Of a stretch of DNA of 64,000 nucleotides, positions 18,301 through 27,293 are shown piece by piece. The notes under the pieces were generated by a model, which saw nothing but the letters and a program-made list of their open reading frames with translations, was not told where the DNA came from and did no database searches. The translations under genes were made by a program, and so were the position numbers. Position 1 is the first letter of the stretch. Each line of letters opens with the position of its first letter. The stretch comes from Thalassoroseus pseudoceratinae (GTDB lineage: Bacteria > Planctomycetota > Planctomycetia > Planctomycetales > Planctomycetaceae): the NCBI RefSeq assembly GCF_011634775.1, contig NZ_JAALXT010000003.1, positions 1 through 64,000 on the forward strand. The letters run 5' to 3'.

Positions 18301-20198
18301 GAAAATCTCGCACACCGGCCGCGGAAATTCCGTTTGAGTGGTTCGATCTACTCGATGGGTTGGAACGCAAAGCTTGGTCGAAGTATTGGACCGATGACAA
18401 AAACGAGGATGCTTGGCAGAAACTCCTGGCCATCTGGAGCGATTTGCCGTTCATCGAGTTGCCCGGAAAAATTCGGAAGATCGAAGGAGAATTCGACGGA
18501 GCGGCACCGTTCCCAGTTCGCAAAGACGAATACGATGATGCGTGGTACTTTCATGATCACAAAAAGAACTTTTATCTGATGAATTGCGGGTGGCATGATC
18601 AATGGACCATCGTGGAATACGCTCCCGACGGAAAGTTCCAAGTGCTGCCGAAATTTCAGATCGAATCCGAAACCAACTACGAACTGATGTGGTCCTCGGA
18701 GCAGTGGAAGGTGTTTCTGGAGTCCATAGAAACGCAGGAGAAACCGCTGCTCGACCGTGACATTTTCGTCGAAAAGGCAGAGTCCCTCGGTGTGTCGGCT
18801 GCGGAGGTTGGACTATTGTGGTTCGGATGCCCGAACTTCGGTTGGTACGACAAGAATTTCATGCCGAAGCCGCTCCGAGAGCACCTCAAGTTGAAAGTCG
18901 CCGAAGCGGCGGCCGCGAAGACGGCGTTGAAGTCGCTACCAGATCATACGCTGACTCGGCTTCAGGACTTACTTTTGGACGGCGACCCGGCGGAGCTTTG
19001 GAACACCGAAGATACTCCGGCACTCAATCGCCTTGTAGCCGAATGGGCGAAAGTCGTTCCCAAACGCTTGGAGATTCCCGCAAAACTTTCGGAAAAACTT
19101 TGTCAGTCCTTTGGTTACTACCGGCCGGATGGCGAATTGCTCTCTGCATTGGCGTCGCCTCAAACGCATAATTACTTCGATGCGAACGCGAAGTGGGAAA
19201 TCCGTCAGGACGAAGACGACTACTACCCCGAGTTGCACGCGGATACCGAGGAGCACACCTTCGATGAGTCCGTACTCGCGGCCGTGACGATAACGATTCC
19301 GTTTCTGAATTATCATCTTCCGGTCGGAGATGCGGCAAGAAATAGTTTGGTCGACTTGCACGCCGCGACGCTCAAGTGCTTGGCCAATGCGAATTTGCTT
19401 CTGCCGTTGGGACATCTTTATCTCTACAGCGAAAAAGAACTCGAACAAGGCAAACAACGACTTGAGCAGCTCCTTGGGAAACCCAAGACCAGCAAAGGGG
19501 TCTCGAAAGTCGATGACGGCCTGATCATCGGCTTGATGAAGGAGCATCATCTCGTGTATGCCATTCGTCCGTCGAAACTCAAGAAGGCGAAAGATTGGAA
19601 ACGGTTGGAAAGTCTGCGTGAGGTTGTGATGTCTCCCCACAGCTCGTACCAGAACCAACATGTTGCCCACTTGCAGCTAGTGAACTCCGACGGGTACAGC
19701 AAGATTTGTCAGCGAATCAAGAAAACGCCCGTGGCCGATGGCGGGTATGAAACCAACCCGATGGAGTCCGCTCCGAAACTCGTCTCCGAAGTCGCCGAGC
19801 ACTACAAAATTGATGAATCGGCAGCGGCACTCTATCTGCAAGTGCTGTCGTTGCCAGACCCGACCACGGCGAACCTCAAACTTTGGAACGATTGGAAGAC
19901 GGCTGAACTCAACAAGGCCGTCAAAGAGTTGAAAGCAAAAGAGTTGGTGTTGGAAGCCAAGCGATCGCGAGCGGGGCGGAGTTTCTTCTTGCCCGGCGGT
20001 TGGGAAGCTCTCAAGTTGCCTCACTTACCGATTGAGACTTGGAAACTGCCGTTATTCGGCATCGAACGCGATTCCGAGGGCGGCCTCGTCATGCCGTTGT
20101 CGCGGATCTTGCCAACGAAGCCCGTGCATCAACTGTTCCATGACGCATGGGAACGAGTGAAGAACGGCGACGAGCCCGAATACGAAGAGGTCCAGTGA
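15348..20198 (+). CDS. 1616-aa soluble protein of a MoxR/VWA-locus-associated family (often labelled DNA-binding protein)
   Basis: The gene is one uninterrupted frame. Residues about 20-130 contain HPAMGERVVVRLTPDSL, RRQALGFPGWALIHDP and ALELVKEFKKAARKAKSKPG. Residues 130-450 are helical, with the conserved-looking RCFGKAREAERVHAL and NAFLEFALAGCLSNKAITEYG. A beta-rich, propeller-like stretch runs about 565-860 (FGAFPHLVVTDGQTAIVVNA, YWILEWRVDDRQLREYDP). The C-terminus carries SRAGRSFFLPGGWEALKLPH. I recall long actinobacterial proteins with the same N- and C-terminal blocks, encoded with MoxR ATPases, VWA and SWIM-type proteins. No ATPase or nuclease motif is visible. The ATG at 15348 has only a weak ribosome site. 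Pairing with the DUF4132 gene suggests joint action; the role is unproven. Confidence 0.7.
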   Translation: MTDTTALLEAGALLPKKTRISKKEQVDAISARAYQHPAMGERVVVRLTPDSLSQGDDLEMEFLGFDTPKVDGPLAHKRRQALGFPGWALIHDPDHARYALELVKEFKKAARKAKSKPGHAYDAYVEIAKRLGKSVAHFLPSFWEQAGREFIELGNNTYASRCFGKAREAERVHALDVDEDLRKNAFLEFALAGCLSNKAITEYGKELQKSHSPREAWNIFRELCVRRTLGGMPPWTSMATDIKQLVTSADLDVEDESERFLIEILDSPAISRAPMGFWKGYSAIITDLVKKNDEVAGQLLNLVPETNSWGEPEQLWTWLELLESWGILQNAWEAQATDNNGPDGGTAAWLTRFTTATERPTQRVFDLLDSASKRLKKDKTPVKLEVQRWGDPSICVDLLDFALERKIPVADPSEDCYFNLTDWASAADEAEDRPRDPVFVHRDQRFGKLLEKAVPNAAGQPGFEAAARGKEALKAARKAWLMGLIGSVGTKALPDAQNALNQLENQTTRETFREFPECYATLKDASVQPALVRNLQGGLIDEYGWPILEEVADRLNPDGKQTVQCFGAFPHLVVTDGQTAIVVNATEIVFEHELRLPKKAELSDLRYYDGQLCVFYETSRWESAFYWSNAPKKTFKEWHHGGGVSGAVVDMPDGGTFNGHRVVHAGDNENMRNTDNFFFDGEHYWILEWRVDDRQLREYDPVTETKGRWSMPSFLEDFVTSNTTIEQDACALMRLENVDDSPLGIKDNMFGWRVRYPKDGSEKSYECEGIDGRSWRGTLGYGAATALLDQPGTDARLPVSGYWLTDQEPHLWDPNGEYLLADFDTDERYYNLGQVTSLPIVCWHAMKPRSVAFSKKLRKTSATQAKKLIAAALKDIEAHDPDAETIELPETTAAIQTWMKKPEPSRFINGVAGVCLLAGRLTNRLQTLLETRDPEGESPVESDPVAEANVVEGIRQLGMQAGWGEQEPLLPHLYETAAFFQGEPRKSRTPAAEIPFEWFDLLDGLERKAWSKYWTDDKNEDAWQKLLAIWSDLPFIELPGKIRKIEGEFDGAAPFPVRKDEYDDAWYFHDHKKNFYLMNCGWHDQWTIVEYAPDGKFQVLPKFQIESETNYELMWSSEQWKVFLESIETQEKPLLDRDIFVEKAESLGVSAAEVGLLWFGCPNFGWYDKNFMPKPLREHLKLKVAEAAAAKTALKSLPDHTLTRLQDLLLDGDPAELWNTEDTPALNRLVAEWAKVVPKRLEIPAKLSEKLCQSFGYYRPDGELLSALASPQTHNYFDANAKWEIRQDEDDYYPELHADTEEHTFDESVLAAVTITIPFLNYHLPVGDAARNSLVDLHAATLKCLANANLLLPLGHLYLYSEKELEQGKQRLEQLLGKPKTSKGVSKVDDGLIIGLMKEHHLVYAIRPSKLKKAKDWKRLESLREVVMSPHSSYQNQHVAHLQLVNSDGYSKICQRIKKTPVADGGYETNPMESAPKLVSEVAEHYKIDESAAALYLQVLSLPDPTTANLKLWNDWKTAELNKAVKELKAKELVLEAKRSRAGRSFFLPGGWEALKLPHLPIETWKLPLFGIERDSEGGLVMPLSRILPTKPVHQLFHDAWERVKNGDEPEYEEVQ

Positions 20199-20262
20199 CC
20201 CGTCCTTGCGAGTTTGCCTTGTGATGGCGCACAATAAGTGGCGTCATCATTGAGGAAAAACA

Positions 20263-22563
20263 ATGCGAAACGAACGACTTTGGGCCTTGGTCCTCGTCAC
20301 ATTACAGTGTGGGTTAATCGGATTCGTTTCGGGCGGAGTCCTGTTCGCAATCATCGTGATGGCCATCGCCGGATTCGGGACGTTCACACGTTTTCGGATT
20401 TCGCTGCGTCCGGAACGGCAATTCATCTGGACGGCAGTTTGCGTTGCGTTCTTCCTGCTGAAATACCGTCTGTCGCCCGTCGAGTTTTCCGCAGATCAGT
20501 ATTTCATCCGCACGGATCTCATGCATGAGATGGCCCGTTGCTTGGTGTTTATTCAGGCGGCCCAATTTCTGATCCGCTACCCGAAAGATCAGTTGCCGTT
20601 GTCCTTGCCCGCATTGGGGGCGGGAGCGTTGGTCTGTGCGAGCGATGTTGAGATGGGACCAGACCAGGGCATCATCGTCGGTGTTCTCGCCGTCGCTTAT
20701 GCGTTGGGGTGGGCCATGTTTCAGATGGCTTGGCGTCAACGCGGTGCTGTGGAGTTTCGGGCTCCGTCCGATGCGACAAATCGCCGGGCATTGCGGCTGA
20801 GAGTAATCACCCTGATTTTGGTATTTCTAGGTCTCGTGTTTTCGACGGGGGCGATTGCACGCTCTGTTGTTCGATATCACCGACCCATCGACGAATGGCT
20901 CGTGAGGCAAGTCGAGAATTGGCTCTCTCATTGGATTCAAAAAGACTTCGGCAGCAGCACCGTTGGTTTCAGCGAGCGAGCCAATCTCAATGCGGTGCAA
21001 ATTCGGAAAACCATCGAAGACGAAACGGTCGCGTTGCGGGTGTTCGCCGAGCGGGAACCGGGATATCTCCGTGGCCAAGTTTATGTGGACTATATCTTGG
21101 GGGAATGGAGATCTCCGTCCTCACTGCGATACCCATTGTATCCCCAATACTCGCCCCCGTCGGGACTGGAGCCGATCGCTGACAAGGGCTCTCTGTTCCG
21201 GTACCCAAAGTACGATTTGCCAACCAAGGGCGATTGGCGAAGTTTAGAGTGCTGGCGAGACGAATCGCTAAAAGGATTCTCGTTTTCCACGATTGGTACC
21301 ACGCATCTCCAAGCACAGACGGACGAACTTCGTTACCGTAGAGCCGGATTATTCGACTTGGGAGAATTGCCACCGGGAACGCCATATGTTGCTTGGGAAC
21401 TTACCGGAGACGACCACCCGGCGAAGCAGCTCGTGGCCATGACCGAGGAAGAGACGACGCTTTATACCGGTTTGTCTCGGTATTACCAACCGGACCAACC
21501 GGCACGTCCGGCGATCGCTGAGGAACCCGAGGGCCATAGACCGCGTTTCGACCGCTGGCAAGACCCCCGAAGTTTGCCTCCGGATCATCCATGGCCACAT
21601 CATGGTTTCGATAGTCGCTTCAACGACCCTGAGATGATGGTGTCACGGGCACCGTATCAAGGTGATTGGCTTGGGAAAGTTGCAGACGTTGTCTTTGATG
21701 GTTGTGAAACAACCGCCGAGAAAATGGCAGCGGTCGAACGGTATTTTCATCGGAACTACGAATATCAATTGGGAATTGATATCCCGGAAGAGCACTGGCA
21801 TGACCCCGATCCGCTGCAATTCTTCCTTGACCAAAAACCACCCGCCCATTGCGAATATTTTGCCACTGCCGCGGTCGTTTTGTTGCGGCGTGCGGGCGTG
21901 CCGGCTCGATACGTGACGGGGTTTGTCGTCAGCGAACGAAATGAGATTGGCAATTACTGGGTCGCGCGGAATCGCGATGCACACGCTTGGTGTGAAGCCT
22001 TTGATCCGGAACGCGGTTGGGTGATCGTCGAAGCCACACCTGCCGGCGGTGTTCCCCAGTCCGTGGCGGTATCCGGTTGGCGGCAATGGTGGGAAGAATT
22101 GAAAGCAGCCATCGTGCGTCTTCAAGTCCACATTGGAGATCGAAATTGGAGTCTCGTGTGGAGAACCCTGTGGGGATCGGTGACATCCGTTTTCACGGCT
22201 TTGATTTTCATCGGTCTAGTCTATTGGCTCTACAAACGCTTGCCCTGGCGGTTGCGATGGAAAAGAGCACACGCTCGTTCGCAAGACCAGTGGGAATTGG
22301 CTTTGGAAAATTTGCTTCAGGGGGTCGAACGAGATCTCCAACCGTTAGGCTGGAAACGGTCCGCGTCGGAAACGCTCCATCAGTTTGCGTTGCGTTTGGC
22401 TCGTCCCGTCGAACGAGAACCCAGTGCGGATTCCGATGAGTTCAAGAAACACCACGCCCACGCATTCGCCGATTGGCTTCGGGCCTACGCGTTGCAGCGA
22501 TACACCAAAAAGCCGGACGAATCGATGGTGCTCGAATTGCAGAACTCCCGTCCGCAATTGTGA
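20263..22563 (+). CDS. TgpA-like membrane transglutaminase (DUF3488/transglutaminase core)
   Basis: A 766-residue protein with several N-terminal membrane helices (about 5-45, 50-75, 90-165 and 178-200). An external region with the transglutaminase-like core follows, then another helix near residues 645-665 and a cytoplasmic DUF4129-like tail. The active-site cysteine is Cys530 in PPAHCEYFATAAVVLLRRAG, and the histidine is His574 in NRDAHAWCEAFD. At the usual Asp-Pro-Thr position the sequence reads VEATP, so Glu590 replaces the Asp of the triad. GAGGAA lies 5 bases before the ATG. TgpA-type genes normally sit with MoxR and DUF58 genes; here it follows the 1616-aa gene by 64 bases and precedes murA by 76. 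The substrate is unknown. Confidence 0.8.
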   Translation: MRNERLWALVLVTLQCGLIGFVSGGVLFAIIVMAIAGFGTFTRFRISLRPERQFIWTAVCVAFFLLKYRLSPVEFSADQYFIRTDLMHEMARCLVFIQAAQFLIRYPKDQLPLSLPALGAGALVCASDVEMGPDQGIIVGVLAVAYALGWAMFQMAWRQRGAVEFRAPSDATNRRALRLRVITLILVFLGLVFSTGAIARSVVRYHRPIDEWLVRQVENWLSHWIQKDFGSSTVGFSERANLNAVQIRKTIEDETVALRVFAEREPGYLRGQVYVDYILGEWRSPSSLRYPLYPQYSPPSGLEPIADKGSLFRYPKYDLPTKGDWRSLECWRDESLKGFSFSTIGTTHLQAQTDELRYRRAGLFDLGELPPGTPYVAWELTGDDHPAKQLVAMTEEETTLYTGLSRYYQPDQPARPAIAEEPEGHRPRFDRWQDPRSLPPDHPWPHHGFDSRFNDPEMMVSRAPYQGDWLGKVADVVFDGCETTAEKMAAVERYFHRNYEYQLGIDIPEEHWHDPDPLQFFLDQKPPAHCEYFATAAVVLLRRAGVPARYVTGFVVSERNEIGNYWVARNRDAHAWCEAFDPERGWVIVEATPAGGVPQSVAVSGWRQWWEELKAAIVRLQVHIGDRNWSLVWRTLWGSVTSVFTALIFIGLVYWLYKRLPWRLRWKRAHARSQDQWELALENLLQGVERDLQPLGWKRSASETLHQFALRLARPVEREPSADSDEFKKHHAHAFADWLRAYALQRYTKKPDESMVLELQNSRPQL

Positions 22564-22639
22564 CCTGCCCTGTTGTTCCGCTTTCTGATATCATTCGAGA
22601 AATTCCTCGGCGGCGTGGGTGGCATTAGGGAGTCCACGG

Positions 22640-24070
22640 ATGGACATGTTCGTGATTGAGGGCGGACGTCCGTTGGTCGGACGGGTGAGCGTCAGTGGTT
22701 CAAAAAACGCGAGTCTACCCATCATGGCGGCGGCCATCATGGCGGAATCGCCCTGTCAATTGCATCACGTGCCGGATTTGCTCGATGTCCGGACGATGTC
22801 GCGACTGTTGCGATTACTCGGACTTCAAGTTCATTGGCGACATGAAAATTCCGAGACCAAAAGTCGGACGCTCAAGTTGGCTGTCCACGACGAAGCTGGG
22901 TGCCTCGCCGATTACGATTTAGTTCGTCAGATGCGGGCGAGCGTTTGCGTCTTGGGGCCTTTACTGGCGAAACGTGGCCAGGCTTGTGTGGCATTACCGG
23001 GTGGGTGTGCCATCGGTGATCGCCCGATCGACTTGCACCTCAAAGGTTTACGCGCATTGGGTGCGGAAATCCAAGTCGAACGCGGCTACGTGAAAGCCCG
23101 AGCGAAGCAACTCATTGGCAGCAAAGTCTTCCTCGGCGGTCCGTTTGGCACGACTGTCACGGGAACCTGTAATGTGATGTCCGCTGCGACTTTGGCACGA
23201 GGCGTGACAACCATCGAATCCGCCGCGTGTGAACCGGAAGTCGTCGAACTCGGGCGGTTCCTAAACCGCATGGGGGCGTGTATCGAGGGGTTGGGAACAT
23301 CGCAACTTCGAATTGAAGGGGTACGCCGTCTCAACGGGGCCACACAGGTGATTACACCGGACCGAATCGAAGCTGCGACACTCATGATGGCAGCGGCAAT
23401 GACACGGGGGGAAATCGAACTCGACAACGTTCCGTTGGCTCAGATGACGACTGTCATCGAAAAACTTCGGGAGATCGGGGTTACAATCGAGCCATTGGCC
23501 GACAATCGAACTTCGGACGGAATTGATGTCGCAGAACAAAGCGGATCGGTCCGAGTCATCGCCAATCGTCGACCAACCCCCGCCGAAGTTGTGGCGATGC
23601 CCTATCCGGGAATTCCCACGGATGTGCAAGCTCAACTGATGGCATTGCTCGCTTTGGCTGATGGGGCGAGTTTGGTGACGGACCGCGTGTTCCCCGAGCG
23701 TTTCCTGCACGGCCCGGAGTTGGTGCGGCTTGGTGCCAATCTGCGTCGCGATGGTTCGTCCGTGATGGTTCAAGGAGTGGAACGCCTTTGCGGAACAGAC
23801 GTGACCGCCGGAGACTTGCGAGCCAGTGCCGCACTCGTGTTGGCGGCGTTGGCCGCTGAAGGGACGACGACGGTCCATCAAATCTTTCATCTGGATCGTG
23901 GTTACGAACGACTGGAAGAAAAACTCTCCGCATTGGGCGCGTTGGTTCGTCGCGTGGAAGACACTCTGGAATCGCCGCGAACAAACCGTCGGTCATCGGT
24001 GGATTCCCCACTCTCGCATCGGGAATTTGAAATCGCTATGCTACGCGACCGTGTCCTTCCCCCTCGGTAA
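22640..24070 (+). CDS. murA: UDP-N-acetylglucosamine 1-carboxyvinyltransferase
   Basis: A 476-residue cytoplasmic enzyme adding enolpyruvate from PEP to UDP-GlcNAc, the first committed step of peptidoglycan synthesis and the target of fosfomycin. Key features are the GSKNASLPIMAAAIMA start, the PEP/fosfomycin-reactive Cys123 in PGGCAIGDRPIDLHLKGL, and the late FPERFLHGPELVRLGANL and DLRASAALVLAALAAEG segments. It is about 50 residues longer than typical MurA, with insertions near residues 65-85 and 290-305 and a C-terminal extension. The ATG at 22640 follows AGGGAG (22627-22632) by 7 bases; an in-frame GTG at 22619 is less likely. Presence of the reactive Cys predicts fosfomycin sensitivity at the target. 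It supports a peptidoglycan wall in this organism. Confidence 0.93.
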   Translation: MDMFVIEGGRPLVGRVSVSGSKNASLPIMAAAIMAESPCQLHHVPDLLDVRTMSRLLRLLGLQVHWRHENSETKSRTLKLAVHDEAGCLADYDLVRQMRASVCVLGPLLAKRGQACVALPGGCAIGDRPIDLHLKGLRALGAEIQVERGYVKARAKQLIGSKVFLGGPFGTTVTGTCNVMSAATLARGVTTIESAACEPEVVELGRFLNRMGACIEGLGTSQLRIEGVRRLNGATQVITPDRIEAATLMMAAAMTRGEIELDNVPLAQMTTVIEKLREIGVTIEPLADNRTSDGIDVAEQSGSVRVIANRRPTPAEVVAMPYPGIPTDVQAQLMALLALADGASLVTDRVFPERFLHGPELVRLGANLRRDGSSVMVQGVERLCGTDVTAGDLRASAALVLAALAAEGTTTVHQIFHLDRGYERLEEKLSALGALVRRVEDTLESPRTNRRSSVDSPLSHREFEIAMLRDRVLPPR

Positions 24071-24151
24071 TTCGTGATTTCGCATGGTGAGCGGTTTCCC
24101 GTTGGAATCGTTTTCCGCCCCGCAATCGGTCGGTGTTGATTGCCTCAAGGA

Positions 24152-26395
24152 ATGCGTGTCGCGACGCCGATTTTCCTTGATTCCCGCGTCATGCAACGCA
24201 TCCACACCACAATTTGGTGGCGAGTCCTTCTGTTGACTGCCTTGGTGCCCAGCATCATCGTGCTGGCACTAAAGATTGAAACGAACATCGACGACGTCTA
24301 CCAATGGCTTCCGGATAATTCTCCAGGGTTGGTCACGTACGAATGGTTCTTGGAACACTTTGGTTCCGACGATGTCGTTGTGGTCTCTTGGCCCGATTGC
24401 GACTTAAACGATCCAAGAATTCAGTTGTTCGCCGGCCAAATTGAATCTCTGCAGCATTCCAGACTCATTGCGGAAGTGCTGACCGGTCCGGAAATTGTCG
24501 AGCGTCTCACGAGTGAAAATAGCCAACTCACGCGGGGCGATGTGATTGAACGTCTCGCGGGAACGTTGATCGGAGCCAACGGGAAGACAACCTGTCTGAC
24601 GATCCGACTCACGCCGTCCGGACAACGGCATCGGACCGAAGCCATCCAAGAGATTTTCCGTGCGGCCGCCGCGACGCCGGGGCTTAGCCGAAAAGAATTG
24701 CGGATGGCCGGCTACCCCTATTCGGGATACGTTGCCGAAGCCGCTATCAAACGAGCCATTCTACTATTCACCCCGCCGGCGTGTCTGGTTTCGATTATCG
24801 TCGCGTGGTTTTGTTTGCGGAATTTTCTGGCCGTCCTGGTGACGTTGTTCCTATCTGGTGTCGCGACCGGTGCTGCCGTTGCCTTGATTCCGTTGTTTGG
24901 AACGAAGCTTGACGGATTGCTCACGGCGGTTCCCTCGTTGATTTACGTTCTGGCGGTCTCAACTTGCATTCACCTGATCAGTTACTTGAGGTCGGCTTCC
25001 GAAACACTACCGACAGAGCACGCGACTCCAGAGATAGTGGCGCGACGTGGATTCGCGTTGGCCTGGAAACCATCGGTGGTTTCATCGGTTTCGACAGCGA
25101 TTGGCATGGGATCGCTCATCTCCAGCCAATTTCCCGCCATTCGACAGTTCGGGATATACTCCGCAGCGGGCACGCTCCTGATGCTCGTGCTGATTCTATT
25201 ACTCGCTCCCGGACCGTTAGCGTATTGCGTGATCGGCTCGCGTGGCGGGCTGCATCCGCCGCAATTTCTCCAACGCTCGTTGTGGCGTGGCTTTCGTTTG
25301 GCAACAACGAAATCGGTCGGCGTCGTTCTTGCCATTTTCACCATCGCCATTCTGCTCGGAATGCAACTTGGTAACATCCGGGCATCGGTGGCGGTCGAAG
25401 ATCACTTTCGCAGTGACAGCGACTACCTTCGCGACTTGTACTTCATCGAAAGCGAAATCGGACCGTTCGGTGCCGTCGAGGTGGTGCTGGGTTTTCCCGA
25501 TACGCAATCAAGCGATTTCGATCAGCGATTCCGACAAGTGCAGTCGATCGAACGACAGCTCAAAGGACTCTCCGATGTCTCGACGACGTTCTCCGCAACC
25601 ACGTTGGTTCCCCTGCCCGATCGACTACAAGGCCGCGTGGGCTTCCTCGCGCGAGTAGTGGCTCGAAAGCAACTCCGCGACTCTCGCGAGGAAATGCTGG
25701 ACGGTGCCTATCTTGTCGAGTTCGATGATCGGGAATGGTGGCGAATTACGATCCGGGCCAATGAAATCGAACGGATCAATTTGGTCGATTTTGAAAGCGC
25801 AGTCCGTGCGGTCGTCGATGAAGAGTTGCAGTCCGCCGAAGCAACGGATGTCAAAGTGGAATACACGGGAGCTGCACCGCTGTACCTACGATCTCAGAAG
25901 AGTGTAATTCGCGATTTGTTTCAGAGTTACGCGTTGGCGTTCTTGATTATCGCGGTCGTGATGGCACTTGTGCTGCGAAGCGTTTTTGCCGGGATGGCTT
26001 CGATGATTCCGAACGTGCTACCCAGTGTTGTCGTATTCGGGGGAACGGCCGCGTTGGGATTCGATTTCGATTTCGCGACGATTGTGACGGGGAGCGTGGC
26101 GTTGGGAATCGCGGTCGACGATACCGCTCACTTTTTATTGCGATATCGTGACCACGAATCGGAATGCCCCAACGATGCCCTCAAGCACACCTTCCAAGAA
26201 TGTGCCCCCGCTATGCTGACCACCACGCTCGTTTGCGGTTTAGGCCTACTGGTGTTTCTGCCGAGTCCATTGGCAACTCAAAGTCGGTTTGCGATCACGA
26301 TCTTTTGCCTGCTGATCGTCGCGGTCCTCTCGGATTTGATCCTCGTTCCCGCGTTGCTCTCGACTCGTCTCGGTCGTTGGATCTTCGGACGCTGA
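24152..26395 (+). CDS. MMPL/RND superfamily exporter, first copy
   Basis: About 747 residues with the duplicated RND layout. One helix comes first (WWRVLLLTALVPSIIVLALK), then a large extracytoplasmic loop with FGSDDVVVVSW. A five-helix bundle follows, then the second half: VGVVLAIFTIAILLGMQLG, a second loop and the final helices including SVALGIAVDDTAHFLLRYRD. The GIAVDDT-like helix is the family's proton-relay segment. Proteins like this move lipids or hydrophobic compounds using the proton gradient; the cargo is unknown. The start is uncertain: TTG 24140, ATG 24152 (AAGGA directly before it) or ATG 24191 just before the first helix. It converges with the rhomboid gene (22-base gap). It is a distant paralogue of the gene at 38445. 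Confidence 0.85.
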   Translation: MRVATPIFLDSRVMQRIHTTIWWRVLLLTALVPSIIVLALKIETNIDDVYQWLPDNSPGLVTYEWFLEHFGSDDVVVVSWPDCDLNDPRIQLFAGQIESLQHSRLIAEVLTGPEIVERLTSENSQLTRGDVIERLAGTLIGANGKTTCLTIRLTPSGQRHRTEAIQEIFRAAAATPGLSRKELRMAGYPYSGYVAEAAIKRAILLFTPPACLVSIIVAWFCLRNFLAVLVTLFLSGVATGAAVALIPLFGTKLDGLLTAVPSLIYVLAVSTCIHLISYLRSASETLPTEHATPEIVARRGFALAWKPSVVSSVSTAIGMGSLISSQFPAIRQFGIYSAAGTLLMLVLILLLAPGPLAYCVIGSRGGLHPPQFLQRSLWRGFRLATTKSVGVVLAIFTIAILLGMQLGNIRASVAVEDHFRSDSDYLRDLYFIESEIGPFGAVEVVLGFPDTQSSDFDQRFRQVQSIERQLKGLSDVSTTFSATTLVPLPDRLQGRVGFLARVVARKQLRDSREEMLDGAYLVEFDDREWWRITIRANEIERINLVDFESAVRAVVDEELQSAEATDVKVEYTGAAPLYLRSQKSVIRDLFQSYALAFLIIAVVMALVLRSVFAGMASMIPNVLPSVVVFGGTAALGFDFDFATIVTGSVALGIAVDDTAHFLLRYRDHESECPNDALKHTFQECAPAMLTTTLVCGLGLLVFLPSPLATQSRFAITIFCLLIVAVLSDLILVPALLSTRLGRWIFGR

Positions 26396-26417
26396 CCGCA
26401 CCGATCAACGTCTCGAT

Positions 26418-27293
26418 CTACCGTCGATTCGAGAAGAAATCGTCATCCGCAAATGGATCGGCTTGACCTGATGAACGGCGTCCTCGGCTGGTTGGAAAAC
26501 TGACGCGACCAGTCGATTCCGGAAGCCGTTCGCTCACGCATTGCCGCAACATGGACGATGCTTTCAAACCGTAAGTAGCCGCCAAACCCGCGACGAATCC
26601 GCCCACATGAGCCCAGAAGGCGACTCCTGCCGCTTCCACATTGTTGATGCTGCCCACGCTTTGCACCAACTGGATCAGGAACCAGATTCCCAAGAACACC
26701 GGGGCGGGGACGGTCAAGGTGTAGAAGATCACGAACAGCGGCAGCACCGCAAGTACTCGCGAGTGCGGATACAACAGGAAGTAGGCCCCCATCACACCAG
26801 CAATCGCACCACTCGCCCCGATGGTGGGAATCGCCGAATTTGCATTGAGCAGTAAGTGCGTACCACTCGCAGCCACACCGCAAGCAAGATAAAACACAAG
26901 GTAACCCAAATGCCCGTAACAGTCTTCGACGTTATCGCCGAAGATATAGAGAAACCAGATGTTGCCGAGCAAGTGCATCCAACCGCCATGCAGAAAGATG
27001 CAGGTCAGTAGTGTCATCCAAGCGGGAACGGCGGACGGTGCTGCCTCCCGCATAATGATTTCCGGCTTTCCCTGCTGACCACGACCGTCTTTTGGAGTTT
27101 GCACGTCGGGGATTTCGACGGCTTGATTGGGATGCAACACACGGGCGGGAATCATCCCGTATTCTTCGACGAGGGTCGGTTCACCGTCCGGACGCGAAAT
27201 TTGCATCAGAAATGCCACAACGCAGGCGGCGATCAAGGCATAGTTGACATATGGGGTTTCGCGGGAGGGGATATCGTCGCGGATGGGAAACAT
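26418..27293 (-). CDS. Rhomboid family intramembrane serine protease
   Basis: A 291-residue membrane protein with about six to seven helices. The catalytic Ser161 lies in TIGASGAIAGVMGAY and the partner His229 in VAFWAHVGGFVAG. The oxyanion/structural HLLGNIWFLYIFGDNVED motif is present in helix 2. The loop between helices 1 and 2 is long and hydrophilic (residues about 35-88). These enzymes cut transmembrane helices of client proteins inside the membrane. It is the last gene of a minus-strand group, but 97 bases separate it from the WGxLP-tail gene, so co-transcription is possible rather than certain. A neighbouring membrane protein as client is speculation. Confidence 0.92.
   Translation of the reverse strand: MFPIRDDIPSRETPYVNYALIAACVVAFLMQISRPDGEPTLVEEYGMIPARVLHPNQAVEIPDVQTPKDGRGQQGKPEIIMREAAPSAVPAWMTLLTCIFLHGGWMHLLGNIWFLYIFGDNVEDCYGHLGYLVFYLACGVAASGTHLLLNANSAIPTIGASGAIAGVMGAYFLLYPHSRVLAVLPLFVIFYTLTVPAPVFLGIWFLIQLVQSVGSINNVEAAGVAFWAHVGGFVAGLAATYGLKASSMLRQCVSERLPESTGRVSFPTSRGRRSSGQADPFADDDFFSNRR

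Noticed and set aside
18969-19670. 233-codon minus-strand frame inside the 1616-aa gene
   Set aside because: It lies fully within a well-supported gene, and its peptide has no recognisable motif.
14329-22563. Possibility that the DUF4132 pair and the TgpA gene form a complete MoxR system
   Set aside because: I looked for Walker motifs of a MoxR AAA ATPase and for a DUF58 protein on both strands around these genes and saw none, so a complete MoxR system is not present here.
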